From the NCBI RefSeq assembly GCF_030413615.1, contig NZ_CP129236.1, forward strand, positions 418,001 to 482,000: DNA of 64,000 nt, read 5' to 3'. The notes beneath the pieces were generated by a model that saw nothing but the letters and a program-made list of their open reading frames with translations, had not been told where the DNA came from and made no database searches. Shown piece after piece: positions 8,733 to 17,897 of the stretch (the first letter of the stretch is position 1; every line of letters begins with the position of its first letter). This stretch comes from Planococcus shixiaomingii. GTDB taxonomy: Bacteria; Bacillota; Bacilli; Bacillales_A; Planococcaceae. Position numbers and translations under genes: made by a program.

Positions 8733-9464
8733 ATGTATTTGGATCATATTGTTCACTTTGTTGAAGAAGAGCCGCAGGCAGCCGTAGATTTTTGGAACGA
8801 ACAGGGGTTTTCCGCAGTTCCAGGCGGCCAGCATTTAAAATGGGGAACGCATAATGCCCTTTTATACGCAAAGGACTGTTACATAGAATGGCTCTCTGTA
8901 GAAAAACCAGAAATTGCGGCCAAAGCCAATCATCCTTTAACCGCTTTACTGCTTCATGATGGGATAGGCTTTGGTACAATTTGCCTTCGCACAAAAGCTA
9001 TTGAGGAGCTGGATGTCCGGTTAAAAGAGGAAGGATTTGAAACTTCCGGCGTTTTGGAAGCCGAGCGGCGGACAAATGCCGGTAAGTTGATTCAATGGAA
9101 GATGCTTTTTATTAAGGAAGCTGTTTCCAATGAATTGCCGTCTCCTTTCTTCATTCAATGGCAAGAAGACGATGTTGCCCGCTTAGACAGTTTGCGAAAA
9201 AGCAAAGCGCTGCTGCCGGAAAATGAAATGTTGGAATTAGAGAAATGCGTATTTGGCGTACATGACATCGCAGCAATCACCGAAAAATGGCGGAAAATGC
9301 TTGGTGGGAAACTCGAACTGGAAAACTGCCGAATTGAATTCCAACTCACTGGCGGGAAAAAAGAAAGGCTGGAAAGCGTTGCATTTAAAGGGGCTGATCA
9401 GACCGTTGCTTACTCGCAAGGGGTTTACCATATGCCGCGAAAAGGGAATAATACAAGTAACTAA
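8733..9464 (+). CDS. VOC-superfamily (glyoxalase-like) protein
   Basis: Probable metal-dependent or metal-free VOC-fold protein; substrate unknown. The 243-residue product begins MYLDHIVHF, typical of the first strand of glyoxalase-like (Glyoxalase_3) proteins, and the His-Glu spacing (DHIVHF, then YIEWLSVEKPE) fits the fold. I chose ATG 8733 because AAGGAGAG lies 7 bases upstream; the earlier in-frame ATG would sit inside that site. It is separated from putP by a terminator and lies 95 bases before hflX, with no obvious functional link. Confidence 0.75.
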   Translation: MYLDHIVHFVEEEPQAAVDFWNEQGFSAVPGGQHLKWGTHNALLYAKDCYIEWLSVEKPEIAAKANHPLTALLLHDGIGFGTICLRTKAIEELDVRLKEEGFETSGVLEAERRTNAGKLIQWKMLFIKEAVSNELPSPFFIQWQEDDVARLDSLRKSKALLPENEMLELEKCVFGVHDIAAITEKWRKMLGGKLELENCRIEFQLTGGKKERLESVAFKGADQTVAYSQGVYHMPRKGNNTSN

Positions 9465-9559
9465 ATGCAGTCGGCTATTCAAACGTATTTTATATAGAAG
9501 AAACTGGAAAGCGGCTTAGTGGCATGAGAATTCCCTTTGCTAAAAAGGAGGACTATGAA

Positions 9560-10831
9560 TTGGACATACTAATAGAAAAAGCCATACTTGTTGGGGTGCA
9601 GCTGCAAAAGGATCTCCATTTTGAGTATGAATTGGATGAGTTGCGCAACTTGGCTGAAGCTTGTGAAGTGGAAGTTGTCGGAGAAGTTACTCAAAATCTG
9701 GACCGGATCAATCCCTCTCATTATGTTGGGACTGGTAAAGTCGATGAAATAAAAGCGCTGTATGAAGAAACAGGAGCAAACTTGGTTATTTTTAATGATG
9801 AGCTGGGGCCTTCACAAATCCGTAACTTGGAAGAAGAGCTCGAATGCAAAGTAATCGACCGCACCTTGTTGATCTTGGATATTTTTTCACGCCGTGCGAA
9901 AACGCGTGAAGCCCAAGTACAAGTTGAATTGGCGCAGCTTCAATATATGCTTCCGCGGTTAGTCGGTTTGCGGGCATCGCTTGGCCGGCAAGGGGGAAGC
10001 AGCGGCGGCGGTTTTCAAAACCGTGGTGCAGGTGAAACAAAGCTGGAATTGGATAGACGGAAAATTGAAGACCAAATATCGAAACTTCGCAAGGAACTGG
10101 ATCAAATCAAAGACCAGCGCGTAACGCAGCGGAAACAGCGTTCGAAAAAAGGAACACCTGTGGTATCACTTGTCGGCTACACAAACTCAGGCAAGTCGAC
10201 CATTATGAACCAATTACTGACAAAAACTGGACAGCATGAAGAAAAACAAGTGTTTGAAAAAGATATGCTGTTTGCAACGTTGGACACCTCCGTGCGCCAA
10301 ATTCGCTTAGAGGACAATAAGTCGTTCTTGCTTGCCGATACAGTAGGGTTTGTCAGCAAACTGCCCCATCATTTGGTCAATGCATTCCGATCGACGTTGG
10401 AAGAAGCACGCAATGCGGATTTATTGCTCCATGTCGTGGATGTATCGGATGACGAATACCGCCACATGATGGATGTTACCAACTCCACGCTGCAGGATGT
10501 CGGCGTCGAAGATATCCCGACTCTCTTTATATACAATAAAGCTGATTTGGCGGGAATCTCCTACCCTAAAGTGACAGGGAACTCTTTGTGGATAGCTGCC
10601 AAAGAAGACAAGGGGCTTGATGAACTGTTAGAAATGATCAAGCAGTATATTTTCTCAGACCACATTACATGCCGCATGATTTTGCCGTTCGAAAGAGGCG
10701 ATATTGTCGCTTACTTGAATCAGCATGCGACGATTGAAGAAACCGAGTATGAAGAAAACGGCACGCTTCTCAAAGTGGAATTGAGCCAAGCGGATTATGA
10801 CCGCTTCGAAGAATTTGTCATCGGAAAATAA
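9560..10831 (+). CDS. hflX: Ribosome-associated GTPase HflX
   Basis: GTPase that splits stalled or hibernating 70S ribosomes after stress. The N-terminal HflX domain contains NPSHYVGTGKVDEI and IFNDELGPSQIRNLEEEL; the central glycine-rich stretch is GRQGGSSGGGFQNRGAGETK; the G domain shows G1 GYTNSGKST, G3 DTVGF and G4 NKAD. I prefer the TTG at 9560 (423 residues) because AAAGGAGG lies 8 bases upstream; an ATG at 9524 is possible but has a weaker site. A terminator follows immediately. Confidence 0.92.
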   Translation: MDILIEKAILVGVQLQKDLHFEYELDELRNLAEACEVEVVGEVTQNLDRINPSHYVGTGKVDEIKALYEETGANLVIFNDELGPSQIRNLEEELECKVIDRTLLILDIFSRRAKTREAQVQVELAQLQYMLPRLVGLRASLGRQGGSSGGGFQNRGAGETKLELDRRKIEDQISKLRKELDQIKDQRVTQRKQRSKKGTPVVSLVGYTNSGKSTIMNQLLTKTGQHEEKQVFEKDMLFATLDTSVRQIRLEDNKSFLLADTVGFVSKLPHHLVNAFRSTLEEARNADLLLHVVDVSDDEYRHMMDVTNSTLQDVGVEDIPTLFIYNKADLAGISYPKVTGNSLWIAAKEDKGLDELLEMIKQYIFSDHITCRMILPFERGDIVAYLNQHATIEETEYEENGTLLKVELSQADYDRFEEFVIGK

Positions 10832-10869
10832 AAAAGAGCGCCTCTCCGTTTATGGAGAGGCGCTCTTTT
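10832..10869 (+). terminator. hflX terminator
   Basis: Stem AAAAGAGCGCCTCTCC / GGAGAGGCGCTCTTTT with a 5-base loop, starting at the hflX stop. Confidence 0.88.
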
Positions 10870-10954
10870 GGTTGGTGAGTAACTTATGATACACCTAGAA
10901 AAATCTTAAGCCTAGATGAACCTTTGAATGAGTGGAAGGCGGCGAAGAACAAAG

Positions 10955-11109
10955 AAGTGCTCCTGCATCGCTGCGCTAGCTTCGTCGCAAACGATTCGCG
11001 CAAGCGCAAATCGCTTCCTGCGGGACAGCACGAGACGAAGACCCTGGACTGAGCAAAGCGAGGGAAGCGGCTGAGGCCGTGCCCGCGGAAAGCGTCCGCC
11101 TGGAGCGAA
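10955..11109. repeat. Intergenic GC-rich repeat shared with 27.1 kb
   Basis: Non-coding. The segment 11081-11109 is identical over 29 bases to the reverse complement of 27092-27120; its core is GCCCGCGGAAAGCGTCCGCC. The part before it (from GCTCCTGCATCGC near 10961) belongs to the GCTCCTG/CGTCGCA repeat type seen again at 11.2 kb and 34.6 kb. Open frames across it on the minus strand look like translated repeat, not genes. Confidence 0.7.
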
Positions 11110-11112
11110 ATG

Positions 11113-11143
11113 AAAAAGACTGCCGAGAGCTTCTCGGCAGTCT
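11113..11143 (-). terminator. Terminator for the minus-strand ABC exporter
   Basis: Perfect 12-bp stem AGACTGCCGAGA / TCTCGGCAGTCT with a 3-base loop. Read on the minus strand it is followed by TTTTTCATTT. It lies about 170 bases beyond the exporter stop, with repeat units in between. Confidence 0.7.
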
Positions 11144-11194
11144 GAATAGATGTCTATCTTGAGATGGATTGTATTTGTATGCAGTACTGCACTC

Positions 11195-11286
11195 CGTCGC
11201 AGATAATATTGCTCCTGCAGCGCATACGCGCTTCGTCGCAGATAAAACATGTGCTCCTGTAACCCTTCGCGTTTCGTCGCAGATGA
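11195..11286. repeat. Short tandem repeat, period about 40 bp
   Basis: CGTCGCAGATAA occurs at 11195 and 11234 and as CGTCGCAGATGA at 11275, with GCTCCTG between successive copies (11211 and 11253). It lies between the exporter stop and its likely terminator. Confidence 0.65.
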
Positions 11287-11314
11287 GTAATGCCCCCATG
11301 GGGGCATTACTCAT
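11283..11314. repeat. 32-bp perfect palindrome overlapping an exporter stop codon
   Basis: ATGAGTAATGCCCCCA is followed directly by its exact reverse complement. The palindrome includes the stop codon (11311-11313) of the minus-strand ABC gene and the last base of the 40-bp repeat. No T run follows on the minus strand, so it is not a standard terminator. Confidence 0.75.
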
Positions 11315-13029
11315 TGCTGAAACTGAATTCTGTGCAGGTTGGCGAAGATGCCGTCGTGCTCGAGCAGTTCACTGTAGCCGCCTTGTTCTGCGATGCCGTC
11401 TTCGGTTACAACAATCACGCGATCAGCATCGCGGATGGTTGCCAAACGGTGAGCAATGATGAGTGTCGTGCGGTTTTCGGCAAGTTCGGACAGGGCTTCT
11501 TGAATGACGCGTTCTGTTTCGGTATCGAGTGCCGAAGTCGCTTCGTCGAGAATCAAAATCGGCGGATTCTTCAAGAACATCCGTGCGATGGCCAAACGCT
11601 GCTTTTGCCCACCGGATAGTTTCAGGCCGCGTTCGCCGATTTGGGTTTCGTAGCCTGCAGGAAGCTTGGATACGAAGTCTTCCAAATGGGCTTTTCTAGC
11701 GGCAGCCAGAATTTCTTCGTCGGTGGCGTTTTGTTTGCCGTATGCTATGTTTTCGCGAATGGTGCCTGTGAATAAAAAGACGTCCTGTTGCACAATACCG
11801 ATATGGGAACGAAGTGATTTTTTTGTCATATCCCGGATGTCGATGCCGTCAATGGTGATGGCACCTTCTTGGATATCGTAAAACCGTGGAATAAGAGAAC
11901 AAATGGTGGTCTTACCAGCACCGGATGGCCCAACAAACGCAATGGTTTCTCCGGCTTTCAATGTTAAATCTATGCCGTTCAATACCTTTTTGTGGTCATC
12001 GTAGCCGAAATGAACATTTTCAAAACGGATATCGCCTTTCAAGCTATCGACGGCTACTGCGTCTTTACGATCCAGAATATCCGGCTCTTGGTTGATCAGT
12101 TCACGGAAGCGGCCAAAACCTGCCATGCCTTTCGGATATAATTCCAAGAGCGCACTGATTTTATCAATCGGTTTGATCAAGACGTTCAAGAACAGCACGA
12201 AACTGACGAGTTCACCGTAAGTTAGGCTTCCTTGGTAATTGAGCCAAGCTCCGTACACTAAGACAAGAAGCGTCAGCAAGCGCGTCATCATGTAGATGCT
12301 GGAATGGGTGGCTGACATGACTTTGTAAGCCACCAGCTTCGCGTTGCGGAACTTATCGTTGTCTTTTTTGAAGCGGCTGATTTCAAACTCTTCATTTGTA
12401 AAAGACTGCACTACCCGGGCTCCCGAAACGCTGTCTTCCACACGTCCGTTAACATCGGCAATTTTACCGTACATGCTGCTCCATGCATGGTTCATCTTGA
12501 TGTTGCAATAAGTGATGAGCCAAATAAGGAAGGGAATGACGATCAATGTGACAAGGGCAAGATTCGGATTGATCCAGAACATGATGCCGAAGGCGCCAAA
12601 GAACGTCATGATGGCGATAAAGAAATCTTCCGGCCCGTGATGGGCAAGCTCGCCGATGTCGAACAAGTCATTGGTCACACGGCTCATGATATGGCCGGTC
12701 TTGGTGTTGTCAAAAAAGCGGAAAGATTGCCGCTGAACGTGGGTGAACAACTCTTCCCGCATATCGGTTTCAATATTGATGCCAAGTTTATGGCCCAAAT
12801 AGTTGACGATGTACTGCAAAAAGGTGCTTAACAAGAACACGGCAAGCAACAGCACGCTGACTGTTACAATAGAGTTCCATTCGCCGCCCGGCAATAGATC
12901 ATCGATGAACCATTGAACCGCAACAGGGAAAGCGAGTTCCAAAATCGCTACGGTGATGGCACTAGAAAAGTCGATGATAAACAATCGTTTGTGCGGTTTA
13001 TAATACGTGAAAAATTGCTTTAATTTCAT
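11311..13029 (-). CDS. Homodimeric ABC exporter, fused permease and ATPase (YgaD/multidrug type)
   Basis: Type IV ABC exporter half-transporter, likely for lipids or drugs; substrate unknown. The 572 residues comprise six membrane segments (to about residue 310, with MSRVTNDLFDIGEL in the first cytoplasmic region) and an ATPase domain: Walker A GPSGAGKTT, Q-loop IVQQDVFLF, signature LSGGQKQRLAIARMFL, Walker B ILILDEATSALD, switch IAHRLAT. It resembles B. subtilis YgaD. The start at ATG 13029 follows GAGGTG by 8 bases; an ATG five codons earlier has no good site. It is monocistronic, with unusual repeats at its 3' end. Confidence 0.87.
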   Translation of the reverse strand: MKLKQFFTYYKPHKRLFIIDFSSAITVAILELAFPVAVQWFIDDLLPGGEWNSIVTVSVLLLAVFLLSTFLQYIVNYLGHKLGINIETDMREELFTHVQRQSFRFFDNTKTGHIMSRVTNDLFDIGELAHHGPEDFFIAIMTFFGAFGIMFWINPNLALVTLIVIPFLIWLITYCNIKMNHAWSSMYGKIADVNGRVEDSVSGARVVQSFTNEEFEISRFKKDNDKFRNAKLVAYKVMSATHSSIYMMTRLLTLLVLVYGAWLNYQGSLTYGELVSFVLFLNVLIKPIDKISALLELYPKGMAGFGRFRELINQEPDILDRKDAVAVDSLKGDIRFENVHFGYDDHKKVLNGIDLTLKAGETIAFVGPSGAGKTTICSLIPRFYDIQEGAITIDGIDIRDMTKKSLRSHIGIVQQDVFLFTGTIRENIAYGKQNATDEEILAAARKAHLEDFVSKLPAGYETQIGERGLKLSGGQKQRLAIARMFLKNPPILILDEATSALDTETERVIQEALSELAENRTTLIIAHRLATIRDADRVIVVTEDGIAEQGGYSELLEHDGIFANLHRIQFQQ

Positions 13030-13183
13030 TAGAATGCACCTCATATGTTTTTGCTATAAAAAAAGTATAATGCATAAGCTGCCAATAAACTAATAGAAAT
13101 TCGGAAATCGAAATATTTAATTGTAACTTATTAAAGTGCTGCACGTACTAAGGAGTAAGTCAGTGGATGAGAGGATGATCGTT

Positions 13184-14044
13184 TTGAAGAAATGGATCAC
13201 GTTCATTAGCGGAACGGCATTGGCATTAGGGCTTGCGGCTTGTGGTGAAGCAGCAGAGCCGGTGGCAGAGGCAGAAGTCGAGCAAAATGCGACGAGTGAT
13301 ATGAAGCTTGAAGAGGTGTTCAATAAGTCAATGGAAGCTGCCGAGCAAGTTGATAGTCTACATGCGGATATCATCACTGAACAAAATATGAAGATGTTGC
13401 CAGATGGCATGGAAATTAACATGACAATTGAATCGGCAACGGATATGGTTACCGAACCATCGGCTTTTCATTACAAGGCAGAAACGACAATGGCGTCTGA
13501 TGATATTGAAAATGAAAACCCAACGTTAATGGAAATGTATTTAACAGAAGAAGGCATGTTCATGTATGAAGCGTCTATGGACACATGGTTGAGAATGCCG
13601 GACGATAGCGTTGAAGACTTAAAGACCTTTGTCGATCAACAGACAGCGAACCCAGAAGAGCAATTGAAGGCCTTGGCTCCTTTTAAAGATGATTTTACAG
13701 TTGATCAAAATGAGGAAGTCTACATTTTAACAATGGACGCGTCAGGTGAAAAATTCCAGACGACACTGTTTGAACAATTAAAGAAAACGCTCGGCCAAAT
13801 GGAATTGGAAACACCTCTTTCAAAAGAGGATTTGGATGTCCATTCTGTTGGTTATAAACTGTGCATCGATAAGGAAACCTTTTTAGTAAATAGTTTGACC
13901 ATCGATATGGTCGCGGATCTGAAGATTGATGAAGAAACAATGGCTATTCAGTCAAATGTTAAAGCGGATTATAGCCAATACAACGAGATAGAAGAAATTG
14001 TCCTGCCAGAAGAGGTTTTGCAACAAGCCGAAGAAAATGAATAG
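13184..14044 (+). CDS. Lipoprotein of the DUF6612 type
   Basis: Secreted, lipid-anchored protein of unknown function. The N-terminus is a lipoprotein signal: KKW, a hydrophobic stretch, then lipobox LAAC with the modified cysteine near residue 20, followed by an acidic linker. The mature part is rich in E, D and M and ends in an acidic tail, resembling DUF6612 proteins. The start is uncertain: TTG 13184 has GAGAGG 9 bases upstream and gives a normal signal peptide, while GTG 13163 has AAGGAG 7 bases upstream but would put acidic residues before the signal. It has its own terminator. Confidence 0.72.
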   Translation: MKKWITFISGTALALGLAACGEAAEPVAEAEVEQNATSDMKLEEVFNKSMEAAEQVDSLHADIITEQNMKMLPDGMEINMTIESATDMVTEPSAFHYKAETTMASDDIENENPTLMEMYLTEEGMFMYEASMDTWLRMPDDSVEDLKTFVDQQTANPEEQLKALAPFKDDFTVDQNEEVYILTMDASGEKFQTTLFEQLKKTLGQMELETPLSKEDLDVHSVGYKLCIDKETFLVNSLTIDMVADLKIDEETMAIQSNVKADYSQYNEIEEIVLPEEVLQQAEENE

Positions 14045-14052
14045 TAATTCCA

Positions 14053-14084
14053 AAAAAAGGACGGGCTTTCAGGCTCGTTCTTTA
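14053..14084 (+). terminator. Terminator after the DUF6612 lipoprotein gene
   Basis: AAAGGACGGGC / GGCTCGTTCTTT hairpin with G-T pairs and a TTCA loop; weaker than others in the window. Confidence 0.6.
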
Positions 14085-14138
14085 TTTATGAACACTTTTC
14101 CTCTAAATAGTGAACAAACAATGGCTTTCCCTTCTAAA

Positions 14139-14153
14139 TGAAAATTATTCTCA
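14139..14153. promoter_or_regulatory. Secondary Fur box, imperfect
   Basis: TGAAAATTATTCTCA matches the 7-1-7 Fur consensus TGATAATNATTATCA with two mismatches. It lies just upstream of the yclN promoter -35. Confidence 0.5.
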
Positions 14154-14161
14154 CTAAATCG

Positions 14162-14189
14162 TTGACTCTCTTTACCAAACTGCTATACT
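14162..14189 (+). promoter_or_regulatory. Promoter of the siderophore import operon
   Basis: TTGACT (14162-14167), 16-bp spacer, TATACT (14184-14189): a good housekeeping promoter, bracketed by two Fur boxes. Confidence 0.75.
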
Positions 14190-14202
14190 AAAACTTGTGC
14201 AT

Positions 14203-14223
14203 AAGTGATAATCATTATCACTT
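14203..14223. promoter_or_regulatory. Fur operator (perfect 21-bp palindrome)
   Basis: AAGTGATAAT, a central C, and the exact reverse complement. It contains the Bacillus Fur consensus TGATAATNATTATCA with no mismatch and lies just downstream of the -10 box, over the predicted transcription start. This position predicts iron repression of yclNOPQ-hmoA. Confidence 0.92.
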
Positions 14224-14265
14224 TCGTAAAAATCGCAACATTTACTAACAAGGATGAGGGCAGTA

Positions 14266-15216
14266 ATGAAAAAACGTTATTTAATTCCAGCATTGATCAT
14301 ACTGTCATTTGTCTCCTTGTTTATCGGAGTCAGCAGTATCAGCGTTACCGATCTGCTAGATTTCCAATCTGAAGAAACACAAATTTTCCTCATCAGCCGC
14401 CTGCCGCGGCTGGTAGCGATTTTGCTTGCGGGGGCTGGCATGAGTATGGCAGGACTCATTATGCAGCAGTTAAGCCGCAACAAATTTGTGTCTCCAACAA
14501 CCGCAGGTACACTTGACGCCACTCGTCTTGGGATTCTTGTTTCGATGTTATTGTTTGCCAATGCATCGATGCTTGAAAAAATGACGCTGGCGTTCGCTTT
14601 TGCACTTGCGGGGACTTTCCTCTTTATGCAAATTCTTAACCGCATCAAATTCAAAGATGCTATATTCATCCCGCTCATCGGGATGATGTTCGGTAATATT
14701 TTATCGTCCATTACAACCTTTTTTGCATACCGTGCAGATGTGATCCAAAACATGTCTGCTTGGCTGCAAGGCGACTTTTCGATGATCATGAAAGGAAGCT
14801 ACGAGCTGCTGTACATCAGTGTTCCGGTCTTTGTCATCGCGTACCTTTATGCTAACCGCTTTACGGTTGCGGGGATGGGTGAGGATTTCTCGAAAAACTT
14901 GGGGCTGAAATACCGAAGTGTGGTTAATATCGGATTGGTGCTGGTCGCACTGATCACGGCTACAGTTGTGCTTACGGTAGGAGTCATTCCGTTTCTCGGG
15001 TTGATCATCCCGAATATTGTTTCCATTTTCAAAGGTGATCATTTACAGAAGACGTTGCCGCACACGGCAATGCTCGGAGCAATTTTCTTATTGCTTTGCG
15101 ATATTTTAGGAAGAGTTCTTATTTATCCATATGAAATCTCCATCAGTTTAATGGTCGGAGTCATTGGTAGCTTTATTTTCCTCTTCTTGTTGTTTGGGAG
15201 GAAAGCATATGCGTGA
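14266..15216 (+). CDS. yclN: Siderophore ABC importer permease (YclN-like)
   Basis: FecCD-type permease of the iron-siderophore importer; the B. subtilis YclNOPQ system takes up petrobactin. ATG 14266 gives 316 residues and follows GATGAGGG; an ATG four codons earlier is possible. There are about nine hydrophobic segments, with the conserved LPRLVAILLAGAGMSMAGLIMQQL near the N-terminus and GVIPFLGLIIPNI in the region that contacts the ATPase. First gene behind a promoter and perfect Fur box, overlapping yclO by 8 bases. Substrate is inferred from family and order. Confidence 0.88.
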   Translation: MKKRYLIPALIILSFVSLFIGVSSISVTDLLDFQSEETQIFLISRLPRLVAILLAGAGMSMAGLIMQQLSRNKFVSPTTAGTLDATRLGILVSMLLFANASMLEKMTLAFAFALAGTFLFMQILNRIKFKDAIFIPLIGMMFGNILSSITTFFAYRADVIQNMSAWLQGDFSMIMKGSYELLYISVPVFVIAYLYANRFTVAGMGEDFSKNLGLKYRSVVNIGLVLVALITATVVLTVGVIPFLGLIIPNIVSIFKGDHLQKTLPHTAMLGAIFLLLCDILGRVLIYPYEISISLMVGVIGSFIFLFLLFGRKAYA

Positions 15217-16159
15217 TTTACATAAACTGATGATTCTAGTCGGGTTTGCACTGCTGGCTTGTGGCGTTTACCTTTTCCATGATTTGAATGGCAGCTTCGA
15301 TTACGCACTGCCGCGAAGAGGCGTTAAAGTGTTTGCCATGGTGCTGACCGGCGTAGCGATTGCTTATGCCACGGTTGTATTCCAAACGATCACCCATAAC
15401 CGCATTTTGACGCCGAGCATCATGGGCCTCGATTCCCTCTACATGCTGCTTCAAACGCTGTTGATTTTCTTCCTGGGCTCAAGCCATGTGACAATCATCA
15501 ACAAACAGGTGAATTTCATTTTATCCATTATTGTGATGGTTATATTCGCCCTATTGTTTTATCAGCTTCTCTTTAAAAAGGGGAATCAGCCGATTTACTT
15601 TTTACTGCTTATCGGCATCATTTGCGGAACATTTTTTGGCAGTATTTCGACCTTCCTGCAAGTGCTGATTGATCCGAACGAATTCCAGATTATTCAGGAC
15701 CGGATGTTTGCCAGCTTTAATAACGTCAACTCCGACCTGGTTTGGACTTCGCTGTTGATAATTACCGTGCTCGTCATATTCGCTTGGCGGCACAACAGCT
15801 CTCTGGACGTCTTATCTCTAGGCCGCGATACATCGATTAACCTTGGGGTCAATTACGACTCGCTTGTGAAAAAGATGCTTGTGCTCTCGGCAGTATTGAT
15901 TGCAATCGCTACTGCGCTTGTCGGGCCTATCACGTTTTTTGGATTGATCGTCGCCAATTTATCTTATCAATTCTTTAAGTCATATAAACATTCAACGCTT
16001 ATTTTCGGTGCCATTGTCATGAGTGTAATTGCGTTAGTCGGTGGACAGTGGGTAGTGGAGCGGATCTTCACTTTCAATACCACGTTGAGTGTTATCGTCA
16101 ACTTCATCGGGGGAATTTACTTCATCTATCTACTACTAAAGGAGAGTCGGTCTAAATGA
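15209..16159 (+). CDS. yclO: Siderophore ABC importer permease (YclO-like)
   Basis: Partner permease of YclN. ATG 15209 gives 316 residues, with GGGAGGAAAG just upstream; the open frame reaching back to 15164 lies inside yclN. Conserved pieces are RRGVKVFAMVLTGVAIAYATVVFQT, THNRILTPSIMGLDSLYML and VGPITFFGLIVANLSY. It overlaps yclN by 8 bases and yclP by 4 bases, so the operon is tightly coupled. With YclN it forms the heterodimeric channel for ferric petrobactin or a similar catecholate. Confidence 0.88.
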   Translation: MRDLHKLMILVGFALLACGVYLFHDLNGSFDYALPRRGVKVFAMVLTGVAIAYATVVFQTITHNRILTPSIMGLDSLYMLLQTLLIFFLGSSHVTIINKQVNFILSIIVMVIFALLFYQLLFKKGNQPIYFLLLIGIICGTFFGSISTFLQVLIDPNEFQIIQDRMFASFNNVNSDLVWTSLLIITVLVIFAWRHNSSLDVLSLGRDTSINLGVNYDSLVKKMLVLSAVLIAIATALVGPITFFGLIVANLSYQFFKSYKHSTLIFGAIVMSVIALVGGQWVVERIFTFNTTLSVIVNFIGGIYFIYLLLKESRSK

Positions 16160-16917
16160 TACAAGTTCGTGAATTGACAAAGCTTTATGGAAAGAAACAA
16201 GTTGTGGAAAACGTCACGGTTGATATTCAGCACGGCCAGATTACTTCGTTTATCGGACCGAACGGGGCGGGGAAATCGACGCTTCTTTCGATGGTCAGCC
16301 GCCTGCTTGACGCCGATACAGGGGAAGTATTGATTGATAAGACGAATTCCAAAAAGATGAAGTCGAATGATTTCTCTAAACGTGTCTCGATTTTAAAGCA
16401 GTCAAACTACATGAATGTGCGTTTGACGATTCGTGAACTCGTATCTTTTGGGCGCTTTCCGTATTCGAAAGGGCGCTTGAACGACGAAGATGAAAAAATG
16501 GTCGATCAAGCGATTGAATACATGGACTTGAAAGACATGGAACATTCTTACTTGAACGAACTATCCGGCGGTCAGCGCCAACGTGCGTTTATCGCCATGG
16601 TTATTGCTCAGGATACCGATTATGTCCTGTTGGATGAGCCGCTGAACAACCTGGATATGAAACACTCGGTTCAAATCATGAAAATTTTGCGCCGCTTAGT
16701 CGATGAACTGGGCAAAACAGTGGTCATCGTGCTTCATGACATCAATTTCGCGTCTGTTTATTCGGACCGGATTGTCGCTTTGAAAAATGGCCGCGTCATC
16801 AAAGATGGAACAACAGCAGAAATTATTCAAAGTGATGCTTTGAAAGAAATTTACGACATGGATATTCCGATTCAACAAATGGACAACTGCAGAATTTGCG
16901 TTTACTTTAACTCATAA
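16156..16917 (+). CDS. yclP: Siderophore ABC importer ATPase (YclP-like)
   Basis: FepC-type ATPase energising the YclNO channel. The 253 residues show Walker A GPNGAGKSTL, Q-loop LKQSNYM, signature LSGGQRQRAFIAMVI, Walker B YVLLDEPLNNLD and switch VLHDINFA. Its start overlaps the yclO stop as ATGA. It is followed after 18 bases by the binding-protein gene, preceded by AAGGAG. Confidence 0.9.
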   Translation: MIQVRELTKLYGKKQVVENVTVDIQHGQITSFIGPNGAGKSTLLSMVSRLLDADTGEVLIDKTNSKKMKSNDFSKRVSILKQSNYMNVRLTIRELVSFGRFPYSKGRLNDEDEKMVDQAIEYMDLKDMEHSYLNELSGGQRQRAFIAMVIAQDTDYVLLDEPLNNLDMKHSVQIMKILRRLVDELGKTVVIVLHDINFASVYSDRIVALKNGRVIKDGTTAEIIQSDALKEIYDMDIPIQQMDNCRICVYFNS

Positions 16918-16935
16918 TATAAGGAGATGGAATGA

Positions 16936-17880
16936 ATGAAAAAATGGTTGCTTTTAACTTTTGCATTAATGATGGTTGCCTTCTTGGCAGCTTGCGGATC
17001 TAGCGAAGCAGGAGAAACAAGTGCTGCTGAAGGAACTGCAGAAAAAATGACGGTAACGCATGAACTTGGTGAAACAGAAATTTCGAAAGACCCTAAAAAA
17101 GTAGTCGTATTCGATTACGGTGTCTTAGATTCAATGGATAAATTAGGTGTTGAAGTTGCGGGGATACCACAAGAATCACTGCCTGCTTACTTAGACAAAT
17201 ATGCAGACAAAGAAAAATACAAAAACGTTGGAACATTGAAAGAAGCGGACTTTGAAGCAATCAACGCTATGAAACCGGATTTGATCATCATCTCTGGCCG
17301 CCAAGCAGAAATGTATGAAGAATTTGCAAGCATCGCTCCAACGATCCATATGGCGGTTGATACGAACAACTACATGGATTCATTCACTGAAAACATGAAC
17401 CTTCTTGGAGAAATCTTCGGTAAAGAAGATCAAGTTAAAGAAGAATTGGCTGCAATCAACACAGAAATTGAAGGCGTAAAAGAAGCAGTTAGCGGTTCTG
17501 AGGAAAAAGCATTAATCTTATTGGCAAACGAAGGCAAAATCAGCGCATACGGCCCGGCTTCGCGTTTTGGTATCATTCATGACGTATTCGGTGTTCCCGC
17601 AGCAGATGAAGGAATTGAAGTTTCTACTCACGGACAAAGCATCACTTACGAATACATTTTGGATGTAAACCCAGATATCATCTTTGTGGTTGACCGCAAT
17701 GCGGCAGTCGGCACAGATGCAAGCGCGAAAGACTCTTTGGAAAATGCATTGGTACAAAAAACAAACGCTTATAAAAACGGCAAGATCATCTACTTGGATC
17801 CGGACTACTGGTACTTGTCAGGCGGCGGATTTGAATCTGTCGGCGCAATGGTGAAGGAAATTGAGTCTGCATACAAGTAA
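16936..17880 (+). CDS. yclQ: Siderophore-binding lipoprotein (YclQ-like)
   Basis: Cluster A-II/III (FecB/FhuD-type) binding protein anchored outside the membrane, delivering ferric siderophore to YclNO. The 314-residue product has a signal peptide ending in lipobox LAAC with Cys20, an acidic serine-rich linker, then two lobes joined by a long helix. Visible pieces are ISKDPKKVVVFDYGVLDSMD, KPDLIIISGRQAEMYEEF and the late YLDPDYWYLSGGG. B. subtilis YclQ is the petrobactin receptor; specificity is by homology. hmoA follows 18 bases later. Confidence 0.9.
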   Translation: MKKWLLLTFALMMVAFLAACGSSEAGETSAAEGTAEKMTVTHELGETEISKDPKKVVVFDYGVLDSMDKLGVEVAGIPQESLPAYLDKYADKEKYKNVGTLKEADFEAINAMKPDLIIISGRQAEMYEEFASIAPTIHMAVDTNNYMDSFTENMNLLGEIFGKEDQVKEELAAINTEIEGVKEAVSGSEEKALILLANEGKISAYGPASRFGIIHDVFGVPAADEGIEVSTHGQSITYEYILDVNPDIIFVVDRNAAVGTDASAKDSLENALVQKTNAYKNGKIIYLDPDYWYLSGGGFESVGAMVKEIESAYK

Positions 17881-17897
17881 GAACAGGGGGCAATTAG

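Noticed and set aside
10912..11459. Open frames on both strands between hflX and the ABC exporter
   Set aside because: They cover dispersed repeat DNA, have no ribosome sites, and their translations are rich in R, S and A with no domain; the same sequence recurs elsewhere in non-coding DNA.
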